Shown here: piece by piece, positions 1 through 13,492 of the stretch
How positions within the stretch are numbered: position 1 is the stretch's first letter
How the letters are laid out: every line of letters begins with the position of its first letter
Origin: Osedax fenrisi
Taxonomy: Eukaryota; Annelida; Polychaeta; Sabellida; Siboglinidae
Assembly: GCA_964019155.1 (NCBI GenBank)
Contig: OZ025243.1
Location: 30,365,371-30,429,370 of the forward strand
Length of the DNA: 64,000 bases
Direction of reading: 5' to 3'
The notes under the pieces: model-generated
The model's database searches: none
Seen by the model: the letters and a program-made list of their open reading frames with translations, nothing else
Told to the model about the DNA's origin: nothing
Position numbers and translations under genes: made by a program

Positions 1-120
1 AATGTGTACGTATACGCGTTAGAAACACGTGTACACTGTACAGGTGGTGTACTTGTAAGGTACAGTATAAGGCATTAACGAGCACGCGTTTAGTTATCAG
101 TTTATTAAATATTAAATATT

Positions 121-168
121 CATTCTTCATTCTTCATTCTTCATTCTTCATTCTTCATTCTTCATTCG
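121..168. repeat. (CATTCTT)n microsatellite
   Basis: Seven-base unit repeated about seven times without interruption. No coding potential. Confidence 0.9.
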
Positions 169-257
169 ATATTATTCGATATTAATCTCGATAGCTCGAC
201 GTCGCCCGCGGGAATACCGTAACCCGTATACTACGAAGTGGCACATTCAGCCGGGTA

Positions 258-830
258 CAACGTGTACACAAAGTGTACATACATTGTACACAGTGTACAA
301 AGTGTACATGCATTGTACACAGTGTACAATGTGTACATGCATTGTACACAGTGTACAAAGTGTACATGCATTGTACACAGTGTACAAAGTGTACATACAT
401 TGTACACAGTGTACAAAGTGTACATGCATTGTACACAGTGTACAAAGTGTACATGCATTGTACACAGTGTACAAAGTGTACATGCATTGTACACAGTGTA
501 CAAAGTGTACATACATTGTACACAGTGTACAAAGTGTACATGCATTGTACACAGTGTACAAAGTGTACATACATTGTACACAGTGTACAAAGTGTACATA
601 CATTGTACACAGTGTACAATGTGTACATGCATTGTACACAGTGTACAAAGTGTACATGCATTGTACACAGTGTACAAAGTGTACATGCATTGTACACAGT
701 GTACAATGTGTACATGCATTGTACACAGTGTACAATGTGTACATGCATTGTACACAGTGTACAATGTGTACATGCATTGTACACAGTGTACAATGTGTAC
801 ATGCATTGTACACAGTGTACAATGTACTAC
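258..830. repeat. 29-bp self-complementary tandem satellite
   Basis: About 20 head-to-tail copies of a 29-bp unit. Each contains TTGTACACAGTGTACAA, a perfect palindrome around a central A, joined by GTGTACATGCA. Variants differ at only two places (AAAGTG or AATGTG; CATGCA or CATACA), so the array is young or homogenised. The unit has no stop codon in any frame, and its length is not a multiple of three. That is why long open frames exist on both strands here; they are not genes. Confidence 0.95.
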
Positions 831-1497
831 AGTTACCGAGGTACACGCATGTAGTCGCGCTTCATTAATAATGTAGTGCGCACATGAACAATGTAGACCG
901 CCATATCTATTACGGGTGTGTGTGTGTGTGTGTGTATATATATGTGTGTATGTGGGGAGTGTATGTTAAGCGTATACACGTATGCATACGTAAAAGTATA
1001 CTCCTACGATATATCAATATAGCGGTAGTATAAAAAAGTGATATCGGTTATCTTCTCGAAAATAAATTGTACCGTGAGAAATGGAACAAAATATGTGTAA
1101 TTTTTCCATTCTAATCCCCGACGACCAACCGGTCACGGGATTAAGGTAAAGGTATAAGGTAAAGGTATAATGTAAAGGTAAAGGTAAAGGTATAAGGTAA
1201 AGGTATAAGGTATACAAAAGTCATGGCGACATTGACGATCACAAATACAAAAATAATTATCAAAAATACATAAATAATAATACCAACATTGGAAATATGT
1301 GGGGAGGCACTCGCATCAGTAACGGTTTTAATTGTTCGCACGTCGAATTTACGTATTGCGATCATACAGGCTGATGAAACCGCAGGATGAAACATAGATA
1401 TCTATGGTATATACCTCTCACATCAATACCTTCGATTTATATTGACGTATATTTATTGTATTTCTACCTACGCTTTTCAGATATATTTATATTTAAA
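831..1497. other. non-genic stretch with GT and GGTAAA/GGTATA repeats
   Basis: It holds a (GT)n tract near 915-940 and short GGTAAA/GGTATA hexamer repeats at 1141-1213. No exon-like open frame is visible. Confidence 0.6.
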
Positions 1498-2331
1498 GGG
1501 AAAGTAACCTAATACGTCACTTTAACAATACATGGTCTTAACATCTGTGCACATGTGTACATGTACTCACTATTTGTCCGTATCCGGTGCCCATGCCCGA
1601 ATACGGATACCTTGTGTTATAATACGGACACCATATATACCACTAGATAAAATATATATTGTTGATGAATCAATCAGACAAATTACAATTTCATTATTTT
1701 TAATTAATTTTATGAACAATTTATTCTAATTTAATTAGTTAATAATTTATTTATTTTTATTATTTTTTTAATTAATAATACTATTTAAGTATATAAATAA
1801 TAAAAAAAAATAGATTTAGCTGTATTGATGGTATTAAAATTATAACGCACGACATTTTTATGAAAATCAGAATAGTTCATATATGCGCAGCGTACACGCG
1901 CGCTGAGTGGGTGTCCGTATTAAGACATATAGAGTGTCCGACGGACACTGTCCGTATTAGGGACTTATATTACCTCTAGAAACATTCATATAACTTAATG
2001 AATATTTGATAATAAATATAGAAATTATATATATAATTTTAGAATGCTTTAATAATATAGTGTTATATTTTATATCGATACATTTGTATATTCTTGAGAC
2101 CGTTTTGAGTTGAATTTTTTTTTCATAAATTTAAAAACGTAATAAAAAAAATCAGTTTATTTGATATATCAGCAATATTTTGAATAATGAAAAAATTAAA
2201 AATAACTTTTTAGACTACTTATATATTTATGAATATTGTATTCATTAAACATTTTTTTTGTAGGATTTATGGTTTCAGAGATACAGAGAGTGTCCGTATT
2301 CTGGCACTGTGCGTATTCGGTTATTTCCCCC
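1498..2331 (+). mobile_element. MITE, family B (GGGAAAGTAACC ends), copy 1
   Basis: It begins with GGGAAAGTAACCTAATACG and ends with the inverted counterpart (GTATTCGGTTATTTCCCC). The interior is noncoding, AT-rich and dotted with GTCCGTATTA motifs. The same arrangement recurs at 34905-35805 (minus) and 56898-57556 (plus), with shared interior stretches such as TTGATGAATCAATCAGA. Terminal inverted repeats, no coding capacity and dispersed copies indicate a non-autonomous DNA transposon. The third copy is flanked by TA dinucleotides. The superfamily is not assigned. Confidence 0.8.
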
Positions 2332-2666
2332 TACTTAGGTACGATAGTACTTAGAGATTTGCGTTCATCAACGTTTATATATCATATAGGCCGAGGTTAT
2401 TATCATTGTTATGTATGCGTGTTCATTTGTATGTATAGGTGAATTGAATATACTCGTTCGTATACGTTCATATACCTATAGGTATTGATAATTATGGGTT
2501 AACCCTCCAATATAACACTCTAGATCACCCTAACCTCGTTTATTCGCCACGTCGGTGTATAATATATTGCCATATATGGTGCGCCAACCATTAAAACATA
2601 TACGTTCGGCAAATAGATGTACCTACTATTCCTGTATCACGGTTTTGCCGTGAGGAATTATATTTT

Positions 2667-2929
2667 ATGTACGGACGGCAAAAAAAGGACGCGTTATATT
2701 TTCCCCACGACGATACCTACACTCTATCACGTACGCGTGACACCCTCCACAGTGACCTAGTTAAGCGGGCTAACGATTGGCTGCGAGAGAATCCCACTAT
2801 GACGATCAGTAACTGCGAAACTCTGTGCCGGATGCACACCGATCGAGAGTCGGCTTACGACCCCGAGCTCATCACTATGGCAACCAGCATGTCGGATTGC
2901 TCGCAGACCTATTTCGTCAGGGGACTCAG
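2667..2929 (+). CDS. gene 1 exon a (first visible)
   Basis: Open from the stop at 2592, with the first Met at 2667. It encodes the first RAN-helix module and ends in phase 2 before the donor GTAAAT. A possible acceptor (AAATAG) ends at 2616, so this may not be the initiator exon. Confidence 0.65.
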
Positions 2930-2980
2930 GTAAATGTGCTCGCGTTATAACGTGCTACTATTGCTAATTCATTAATTAAG

Positions 2981-3028
<48 letters not shown>

Positions 3029-3126
3029 TTATATATATATATATATGTTGGATTGCATATATTTATTGAGTATTTTCAGATATTAAATTATTATTAATGC
3101 CGAGCAAGCTCGACCTGGTAAGTATA

Positions 3127-3194
<68 letters not shown>

Positions 3195-4415
3195 ACCTTA
3201 TAAGGTAAAGTAAATTAGTATTAGATTAAATATATTTTATTTCCATTTTATCATTTGCATAGTTTTCTTTATTCAAAAGAGTTACATTCACTAAATATAT
3301 GTGAATCTATAACAAATATGTACCTCGCTACTAATCTCCCCTAGATTGTGGTTATCGTGTCACCCTAAAGACATCGGTCACCGAGGGGAGGCGCTGGTGG
3401 TTCACGACTTCACTCCTAATCTCGGGGAGACCACCCAAGATCTCGTGCTCAGAGCTAACTTCCGGTTTACCGATACCGCGCATGTCGGTACGTAGCACAA
3501 ACACACACGTGACGTGGTAATGTAGCACCGGATGTAGACTATAGGTAGCGGTCACGTGTATGGAAGTTATTTTTATAAGAATTTAAATGTGGGGGGGGAA
3601 TTTCCAAAAATAGATAGTAAACAAATGATATATGCGAAACTATTGAATACATTATAATACATTTTAAAATACACCTCTTACTGATTTACACTAAATAAAT
3701 AATACTATAGACATATCGATGGTGCCTATACCATATTCAATTATATATAATTGAATATGAAAATATCTGATTTTGTGTTGCGCAAAAATTTTAAAGTATG
3801 AGGGGGCAAACAGTGATAGTGTAATATATAATAACCCCCCACGGGGGTCAGTTGCCCACAATATACCCTTTATAGGTACTGGTGTAGAGATATGACGGTC
3901 ACGTGATACTAGTGCCACGTGATTACGGTACAGGAGTAACGCTAACCTTGTACCATGTATAACTATGATACGCTGCTGTACCGAGAGAGATGTGTGCCTG
4001 TCACGTGCTATCGATACGTACGCATCACGTGACAGGCTAACTATAACCTGGTGATAACGTAGCAGCGATCATGTGATATCACTAGCGAAGTAATCACACA
4101 TTAACTATTTATCTTTATTTGAGCGATTACCCTATAGGGTAGTATATATACTGTTCTAGTATACGGGAATATACACTATATATATAGTGTATGTATATAT
4201 ATATATATATATTGTATATCAGTATAGTTACTATTTTAATTATACATTCAACATTGAGTTATTATAATAATACATGCATTAAAAGCATATATTAAAATAT
4301 ATTTTAATATATATAGTCTCAATATGTAATATTTAATAATTTAAAAAGAGGGTTGATTTATATTTTAAATATTCAATTACTATACAGCATATCGTAATCA
4401 TGTACAGTACATACA

Positions 4416-4452
<37 letters not shown>

Positions 4453-5076
4453 TATTTAGTTCCTGTTAAATGATAGATATAACCTGGTTATAAACAAACC
4501 ACGTGACAGCCGACCACACGTTCTACATTATCACCACGTGACAGCCGACCACGTGTGCTACATTATCACCACGTGACATCCGACCACGAGGTACATTATT
4601 ACCATGTGACATCCGACCACACGTGACACACACAGGTCGTCCAATAACTATAGAAAGCGTATCGATGCCCCTATTCGACGGCGTGGTGTCAAGTCAGTGT
4701 ACTGAGTGGTCTGACGCCAGTAACCTTGACCTGCCACACGCTTTCCTCGTCAGGGTGTTCACGGGTAGTATGTCGGAGGCGGCGGGTGTACCCCATCAGG
4801 AGGGGGAGAAGAAGAAGAGGCAGCAGCAGCAGCGCGGCGTTCAGATAGGTTAGCTGTGTGTACGTAGTGTACCCTAAGCTCGTGGTATACCTATATATAC
4901 GGCTTTGGTATACACGTGTAGCACGTTGGATAGCTCGCGAGTTGCGTAGTGGGACGTGTACTCTATATATATAGGCTTCGAAGGGACATTAGAGCCATAT
5001 ATGGTTATAAGAGAAAACTTCATCTAAGTTCCTGGATGGGATGAAAGGTCTCCACCAAATAAAAATAACAATATAC

Positions 5077-5147
<71 letters not shown>

Positions 5148-8100
5148 AGTAATAACTGATAACCATATCACAATAGGTATTATTGATTTCGTACCACATG
5201 ACATCTCAACTTCCGATTGCGAATCTAGCATCTTTGAAGGTTTAATCATATTTAGTAAATATATTTTATCGAGCGATCATTTATAAATAAATATATATAT
5301 ATACATTTAGTATATAAATATATATATATATATATATACCAGTATAATGGTGTATACACGTATATATATGTACGTGTATACACCATTATACTGGTATATA
5401 TTCACAATAAGATGACCCATGACCTATAACTCCATCACGTGATCTCCAGGTTTTAACGAATTAGTGGACCGCGCGAACACGTGGCTACGAGAACAGCCCG
5501 CTTCCGTTGTGGTCACCAATATGCAGTCTATTATGCAACAAAGAAAGAAAGGTTCATTACCGATATCACGTGGTGGTGTTTCGTTACTATATTAGCAAGG
5601 ATATGTCCTTGATACTAGTATTTTCGGCTAAAATACACATCTATGGTACCGACATGGTACGATGATATACTATCTGAAACGGCTGCACTTATATATGTAA
5701 TGAATGTATATACGGTAGGTTGGGACGTTGGTAGGTTACAAAAAACGCTACGTCCCAACCTACCGTATATACATTGATTACATATATAAGTGCGCGAGTT
5801 TCAGATAGTATATCATCATATACGTCGGTCTACAGATATACCGATACCTGGTATACCATATATGGTATACCAGCGTACCATCTGAATGTAACCTTGTAAC
5901 CTTGTAACCAATTTGTTTAGACACTGCGATCAACATCAGTAATGAGTTTTCGGCGGTGTATCGTTTATTAATTATTATAAGCTATATTAAATAGATGTGT
6001 TTTCAATTTGACTTTAAAGGTGTGGTCAGAAACTATAGATCTAATTGAGTGAGGTAGGGAGTTCCATAGTTTAGGTGATATTATAGAAAAAGAAGATTCC
6101 TGTTTTTTATTAAGTGATAAAGTTATTGGTATATTTAGTTTGTATTTATGTATTGTTCGTTGTGGTCGGGATGACTTGTTGTTCGTAAGTAGTTCAGTAA
6201 GATAGTCAGGTTTATTATTATGGGTGGCATGGTGGGTCAGTAGGAGTAATTTGTATTGTATGCGGTAAGGGATGGGTAGCCAGTGAATGGATTTCATATA
6301 AGGTGTGATATGTTGTCTTGAGTATTTTTTTATCCTGAAAATGGTTCTGATGGCTCTATATTGTAATTTAGTGAGTATTTTGATAGTATGTTCTGGGAGT
6401 GAATTTAAAGTAGAGTTACAGTAGTCAAGTCGGGGCAGTATTAAGGAAGTAACTAGTAGTTTGGCAAGTTCAGTATTTATAGAAGGTCTAATAAGTCGGA
6501 TCGTATGTAAGGTGTAATTAATGGACTTCGATATATTAGTTATATGTGGTAGATAAGACAGCTTTTGGTCAAGTGTGAGGCCGAGGTTTTTAGCTTGGTT
6601 AGAGTATTCTATAATGTGATTATTAATAATAATAGGTGGTATGGAATGATGTCCTGGGGATGTATTTATTAATAAAGCTTTTGTTTTAAGGCTATTCAAT
6701 AGTAGGGAGTTATTTGAAAGCCATTTACTAATGTCATTAATGCATTTATTTATAGTATTTATGTTATTGATTGGGTCAGGTAAATTACAGTATAGCTGTA
6801 AGTCATCCGCATATGAGTGAAAGTGTATATCGGGGTATTCGTCAAGTAAGTAAAGTAAAGGGGAAATATATATATTATAGAGAATTGGACCTAAAACAGA
6901 ACCTTGGGGTACACCATGAGTTGTGTGGCGGGGTTCTGTTATGGCGTTATCTATACATATAGAAAAGGATCTGTTAATTAGGTAGGATGTAAACCAACTA
7001 AGGACAGAATCTTTAATACCAATGTTCTCAAATCTTCGAATAAGAATATTATGGTCTAACGTATCGAAAGCCGACGACAAGTCAAGTAGAATCAGTATGG
7101 TGGGAGTATTTTTTGGAAATAGTAGTATATTGTTTAAAGTATGGAGTATCACTACTTGAAGTCACTTGAAGTTTCAGTGCTCTTGTCCGTTGTATAAGCA
7201 CTTTGTAATTTATGCAGTATGTTATTATTATTGATGTATGTTCTAAGTTGTTTAGCAATTATTCTTTCAATTGTCTTAGATATGAAAGAAAGGTTGAATA
7301 TGGGACGATAATTAGAAAGAGTTGACCTATCAATGGACTGGTTTTTAGGGATGGGAATTACATGGGCATATTTCATGTGGGATGGGAAGATACCTGCAGT
7401 TAGTGAGCGATCGATACTTTTTTTGTAGAATGGAGAAAGAAGGGATGAAAGAGAATGTAATAAACATAATGGAATTGGGTCTAGTTTACATGTAGATTTA
7501 ACTGTTAATAAAATATTGTTGATATTGATAATGGTTAGTAATGAAAAAGTGGAAAATGAGTATATTGGGCTTGATATTGGTGGGATGCAGGGTCGAGGGA
7601 GAGTATCTATAATTGATGATGTTTTTATGTAAAAGTAAGAGTCAAAGTTAGTCGCATTAGTTAAAGGGGAGTTATCAGGCAGTATTCGTTTTGTCAGTTT
7701 TCCTAGTAGTGTTGACGATATTCTAAATAATTTCTTAGTATCTTTTCCAGCTAATTTAATTTGATCTATGTAATATTTATTTTTAGCAGTTTTTATTAAT
7801 TTTCTATAATTAGAAAGTGAATGTTTAAAAATATTTAAATCATTTGAGCTTTTGGATTTTCGCCAATTCCTTTCTTTAATTCTAAGTGATCGTTTTGCTG
7901 TGTGTAACGAATTATTGAACCATAACGTATTATGTCGAGCTGTATAAGTTTTAGTGATAATAGGGGCATGTTTATCTAGGACAAGACTAAGGTTACTATC
8001 AAAGCTGTCTATATGAGATGAATATGTTATATTGTTGTACAAAATGTTGAAGTCATTTATAAAATTAGGAATATTTATATTATCTAATTTTCTGTAGTGA

Positions 8101-9739
8101 ACTTTCTTGGATGGTCTGATTGGTTTAGGGATATGTAGGGAGCAGCTAACAAGGTGGTGGTCAGTAATTAAACTATGAACCTTAGTATTAGAAATTATAT
8201 TCGAAGATGTGTTAGATATAATTAGGTCTAATATGTTTCCAGATGAATGTGTGGAAGACTTTACATGTTGTAAGAAATTATGACAATTTATGATATTAAT
8301 AAATTTATTTGAATTATGTGAGTTTGGTAACATTGGTATATTGAAATCACCAAGTAGTATACTGTTGGTGTTGATCATAGACAATAGGTTGTCAATGTCA
8401 TCGATGAAGTAAGGAATTGAATTATTAGGAGGTCTATAAATTGTTATAATTGTAAGTGGTTGTGATTTAGGAGGGTGAAAGGTACATGAGAAGGCTTATG
8501 AATTATCAAGTGATAGGTCACTTGACTGTATTAGTTTCAAGGCATTTTAATATAGCACACCGACACCGCCACCATAGTGTGGGCCGGGGCGTGGTAGGTG
8601 AATAAAGTTAGTAGTTGGGGTATTAAGGGATGCAATTATGGGTAGATCCTTGATAGAAAGCCAAGTTTCTGTTATACATAAAATATCTATCTTAGTATCA
8701 TGAAATATATTTAAAATAATATCTACTTTATTTCTAATGGAACAAGCGTTAAGTGTTTCTACCTTTAGTAATGGAGAAGAAGATAAACGTTTAGTTGAGG
8801 GTAATAATGTTGGTGATGAAGATATATATGAAGGTATATGTGATGAGGATAGTAGGTTTGATGGTGATATTTGTGATTCACTAGATGTTATAGGTTGTGC
8901 AGATAGAGGTGAAAGTGGAGATTGGTGATTGGTTTGAGATAATGGTGGAATAGGAGTCGTTGAATGTCATTGTGAATATTGATGTGATGACTGAGAATTA
9001 CTGATTGATAAATTCAGTGAATTGGTATTTAATCTATGCATTGTAGGATGTAGACCATGTATTGTATGTGTCATTTGATATATAAATGTACATGTATTAG
9101 GTGGGACGTTCGACGAACGACGTTCGTACGACGTACGTTACAAAAAACGCTGGCTATAGCAGTTATAACTCGGTACGTTAACTCAATTCATAGGTTACAA
9201 AAGCGTACTCCTACAAATAATATGTGGTTATTGTGATATTATATGTAATGCAGTTTTTCCCGTAACAACACATATTTATATTATGTTTTAAGAATGTTAT
9301 TACATTAATACATTAACATAACGCTACCACTATTTGTTTTTAAACAGGTGCACCTGTTTAAAAAAAAATTGTAAACATTTTGTATACATGTATACGTTTA
9401 TCTATAATATAGATTATATATAATGTAGTATTGGATATAAAAATCAACATATATATTATAGTAATAATATATATATATATATATATTTTATATAAATTTT
9501 ATTTTAATATTTTATTGATTTTTTAAAATATTATTTTGCGTTTATTATATTTTATTCAGTTTTATTTTAATATTTTATTTATATTTTTATTATTAGTTTG
9601 CGTTTATTATATTTTATTTAGTTTGTCTCAATACGATGATGAAGAGGTCGACAAATTCATTTTTAATATTCCATATATTTTTTATTTGTACACCCTTCTG
9701 AGTTATATATATAGTATAACAATTACTTAACTATAGGTT

Positions 9740-9784
<45 letters not shown>

Positions 9785-10007
9785 TATAAATTCTAACATG
9801 TCACAATCTATAAATAGATAATATATTTAATAAAAAATATATCAATATTTTATATTCAATAAATTATCTAAAAATAGATTTTTATATATCTATAAATATA
9901 ATACATAGTGAATGTAATAATCTTGGTATAAAATAGCGTTTCGGATACCTTTCTCTATATATCTATAAATATATAATATATGTCGCATGTGAATACAACT
10001 ATTATAT

Positions 10008-10059
<52 letters not shown>

Positions 10060-10843
10060 CAATATTTGTATATGAATGTGAGTCCCGTATGATGATAAAA
10101 TATTGCATATTTATTTATTATTTATATCTATTATACCGATAATAAAAAATTCTAATCATTGATTATTATTAATATATGTATATATATATATGTATATATA
10201 TATAACTAATCATATACATATATGTTGCATTACTCTTCGTAAGAGTACCATTATATAACAATTCATACACACGTAGCACGCACAGAGAAACGTATCACTG
10301 ACATCGAGGTTGCCATGGATACTTCCTGTTTCTTTGTACTTCCGGGCATGCTAAGCGAACACGGCGTGGAGTTCTTGAGGGTGCTGAGAATCGCTTTCTC
10401 CACGGACTACCAAGTAAGCTATGTTTACTAAGCATGCGTATATGTATGCTTACTTGCTTATTTCGGGATTCTTTTTATTGATTCCCGGACATTTATAGAC
10501 TTCCAAACATCACGATTCATCATAGCCGCTCGTAGATCATTTTCTCGTAGACCGGTATCACGCTCAAGAGTCTTTATGTATGAATCAGTTGGTCTTCCTC
10601 GCCTTCTAGTTCCATGGGTTGGCTGCCACATAACCAAATCAGAAACTACCTCGTCTTCTCTTCGTAGGCAATGGCCGGCAAACTTTAGTCTTCTTCTTCT
10701 GATCTTGTTCGATATTCTTTCTAGTGTCCCATATAGTATTTCACTCTTGATTTTATGTGTCCAGTGGATATTTAAAACCATTCTCAGAATTGTTGTGTAT
10801 ATGTTCCATTGATATATGTATAGAGTACGTGAACGTGCACGTT

Positions 10844-10874
<31 letters not shown>

Positions 10875-11259
10875 TTATTTGGTGGAGTCCTTTCACCCCA
10901 TCCAGGAACTTATATGAAGTTTTCACTTATAACCATATATGGCTCTAATGTCCCTTCGAAGCCGCTCTCATGTTAAGGCATCCATGATTTTAACGAGAGC
11001 CGATCAATTAACGAGAGCCGGCCAATATATATATATATATATATATATACACGCTTATATGTATATATACACGCTTATATCGAATGTACACGGTCGTATA
11101 CGAGTATATATATTTGGATTATTGATTTATCACTAATATATTTGAAATGAAAATAGCTTGAGTTATATCTGTTAGTACGAAATGTTAATATCCAAATGGT
11201 ATTGACAAATTGATATATACATTTAAATGTATATATTTGCATATATATATATAAATATA

Positions 11260-11293
<34 letters not shown>

Positions 11294-11927
11294 TAATAAT
11301 ATATAGTTTATTAGGTAAACAAAAAAATAAATATATAAACAAAAATAATGAAGACAAAATAGATAAAAATTGAAACCCAAAACGACATGGTACAAAAATT
11401 AACAATAGGTTTATAATTAATAAAAAAACGCCTTGGTTTATGCATGCCGAACATAAGATATATGAATATTATATGCAAATATGAGCATATTATATGAATT
11501 AAAATGAAAACAACATAAAAGAAAATCAGAACTCTCATCTCCACCATAAAGATAACACCGATTAAGATCGGAGGTCTCGGGTTAGAGGTTGGATAACCCA
11601 TATGAGGTGGATCAGGCCCCAAGGGTTGGTCATTCCCTTAATGTAGTGGTGTTGACATATCCTGACATCAAAACCAGCATAATCATTACAGTGAATTAGA
11701 GAATTCTGTTCATCTAATTATACTACGAATCATTAAGGCTTTAAAAGAAGAAACAGTTTCACATTGTAATATCAGATCGGGTAGTTTGTTCCAATCTGAA
11801 GATATTCTATTACCAAAGTAGTTGAATAGTGGTTTGGTCCTTGATTTCATTCTCCTTATCTTTATTGAAGGGCCCCTGCTAGATGATACGTATGTACTCA
11901 TAATGTCCGACACTGGCATATATATAT

Positions 11928-11975
<48 letters not shown>

Positions 11976-13427
11976 TATGTGTATGTGTGTGTCTATGTAT
12001 ATGTGTATATGTGTCTATGTACATATGTGTATGTGTATGTGTGTGTCTATGTAATACATACTATGTATGTATATGTGCTGCAGAAATAGTGTCAATGTAT
12101 AAATATATACAATACTGGCCAACATTACAATTAGCCGTATTAGCTGGCAGGGCATATAGGCCCAGATAATACGGCTAATAAAGATAGTCCAGCAGTGAAT
12201 ATATAATGGAAAACAACATTATACATGATCGAAATAGTTTGAATACATGAAATGTTTATGTTAAATATATAATAAATGGCCTACTATACTCTAGTACATA
12301 CTATACCATAGTTTACTTAAATATTAGTAATACGTGAGTAATATAAGTATATATATAACATATATTGAACAACCTGTATCAATCTGCCAAGTTATCACCC
12401 TGAATAATCACCCCGTCACACCTATATCAGCGCTCCCATACCCCCTGGCACCCCTATATTAGTAGGCTACAGCGACATATAGCCCATCGTTACGCTACAC
12501 GTATTGCACCCCTATTACACGCAGGAAGAAGCCATACCGTCGGGTAAATACAACAAGGCCTACCCGATATCCTACGAGACGTTCACCCCGGTCCTCGTCA
12601 AGGGGGGCAGACATCATACCGGGGCTGAGAGACTCGAGAAGACAAAGGAACTGTTCGCTAGAGTCGGAGAATTCACTAAACAAGCGAGTACGTCATCTAT
12701 GTACAGTGTACTTTAAGTACTTTAAGTACATTGTACTTTATAATTTAAGTACTATAATTACATTGTACTTTATAATTTAAGTACTATAATTACATTGTAC
12801 TTTATAATTTAAGTACTTTAATTACATTATACTTTATAATTTAAGTACTTTAATTACATTATACTTTATAATTTAAGTACAATATATTCCAAGAACTTAA
12901 ATTACATTGTACTTTATAATTTAAGTACTATAATTACATTGTACTTTATAATTTAAGTACTTTAATTACATTATACTTTATAATTTAAGTACAATGTATT
13001 CCAAGTAATTTAATTACACTGTACTTTATAATTGAAGAACAATATACTTTAATTACATTGTACTCTATACTTTAAGTACAATGTACGCTATACTTTAAGT
13101 AATCGATGCCTATATAATGATAATTACGCCGATATATACAGAGGCCGATCTATAGGGGACTTATCCTCCTCGATATAGGGAACCTAGGTTATAACACGTG
13201 TTAGATGCTGTATCGTTAGGACTATATCGGACTATATCGCTAGGACCTATAGAACACTCGTTATCGATATGATTTCTAATCGAGCATTGCGAATTACTAT
13301 ATATTTTGTATTTATTTTATGGTGGCATATCAAATTAATATTATATATACATTTAACATTTCGATTCATATTTAAATATTACAATATATGTCACTCAATT
13401 TAATCCTGGATCCGCCACCTAACTATA

Positions 13428-13492
<65 letters not shown>

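Noticed and set aside
182..876. Six overlapping frames of about 200 codons rich in Y, T, C, V and H
   Set aside because: They are translations of the 29-bp satellite, which lacks stops in every frame. They have no gene-like composition or splice context.
5041..5286. Frames rich in Tyr-Ile (and similar ones at 9890, 11710, 22447 and elsewhere)
   Set aside because: Translations of (AT)n or (TATG)n tracts.
8737..8928. Plus-strand acidic 63-codon frame
   Set aside because: Antisense to the endonuclease part of the L2-like LINE, whose TETWL motif reads from the minus strand.
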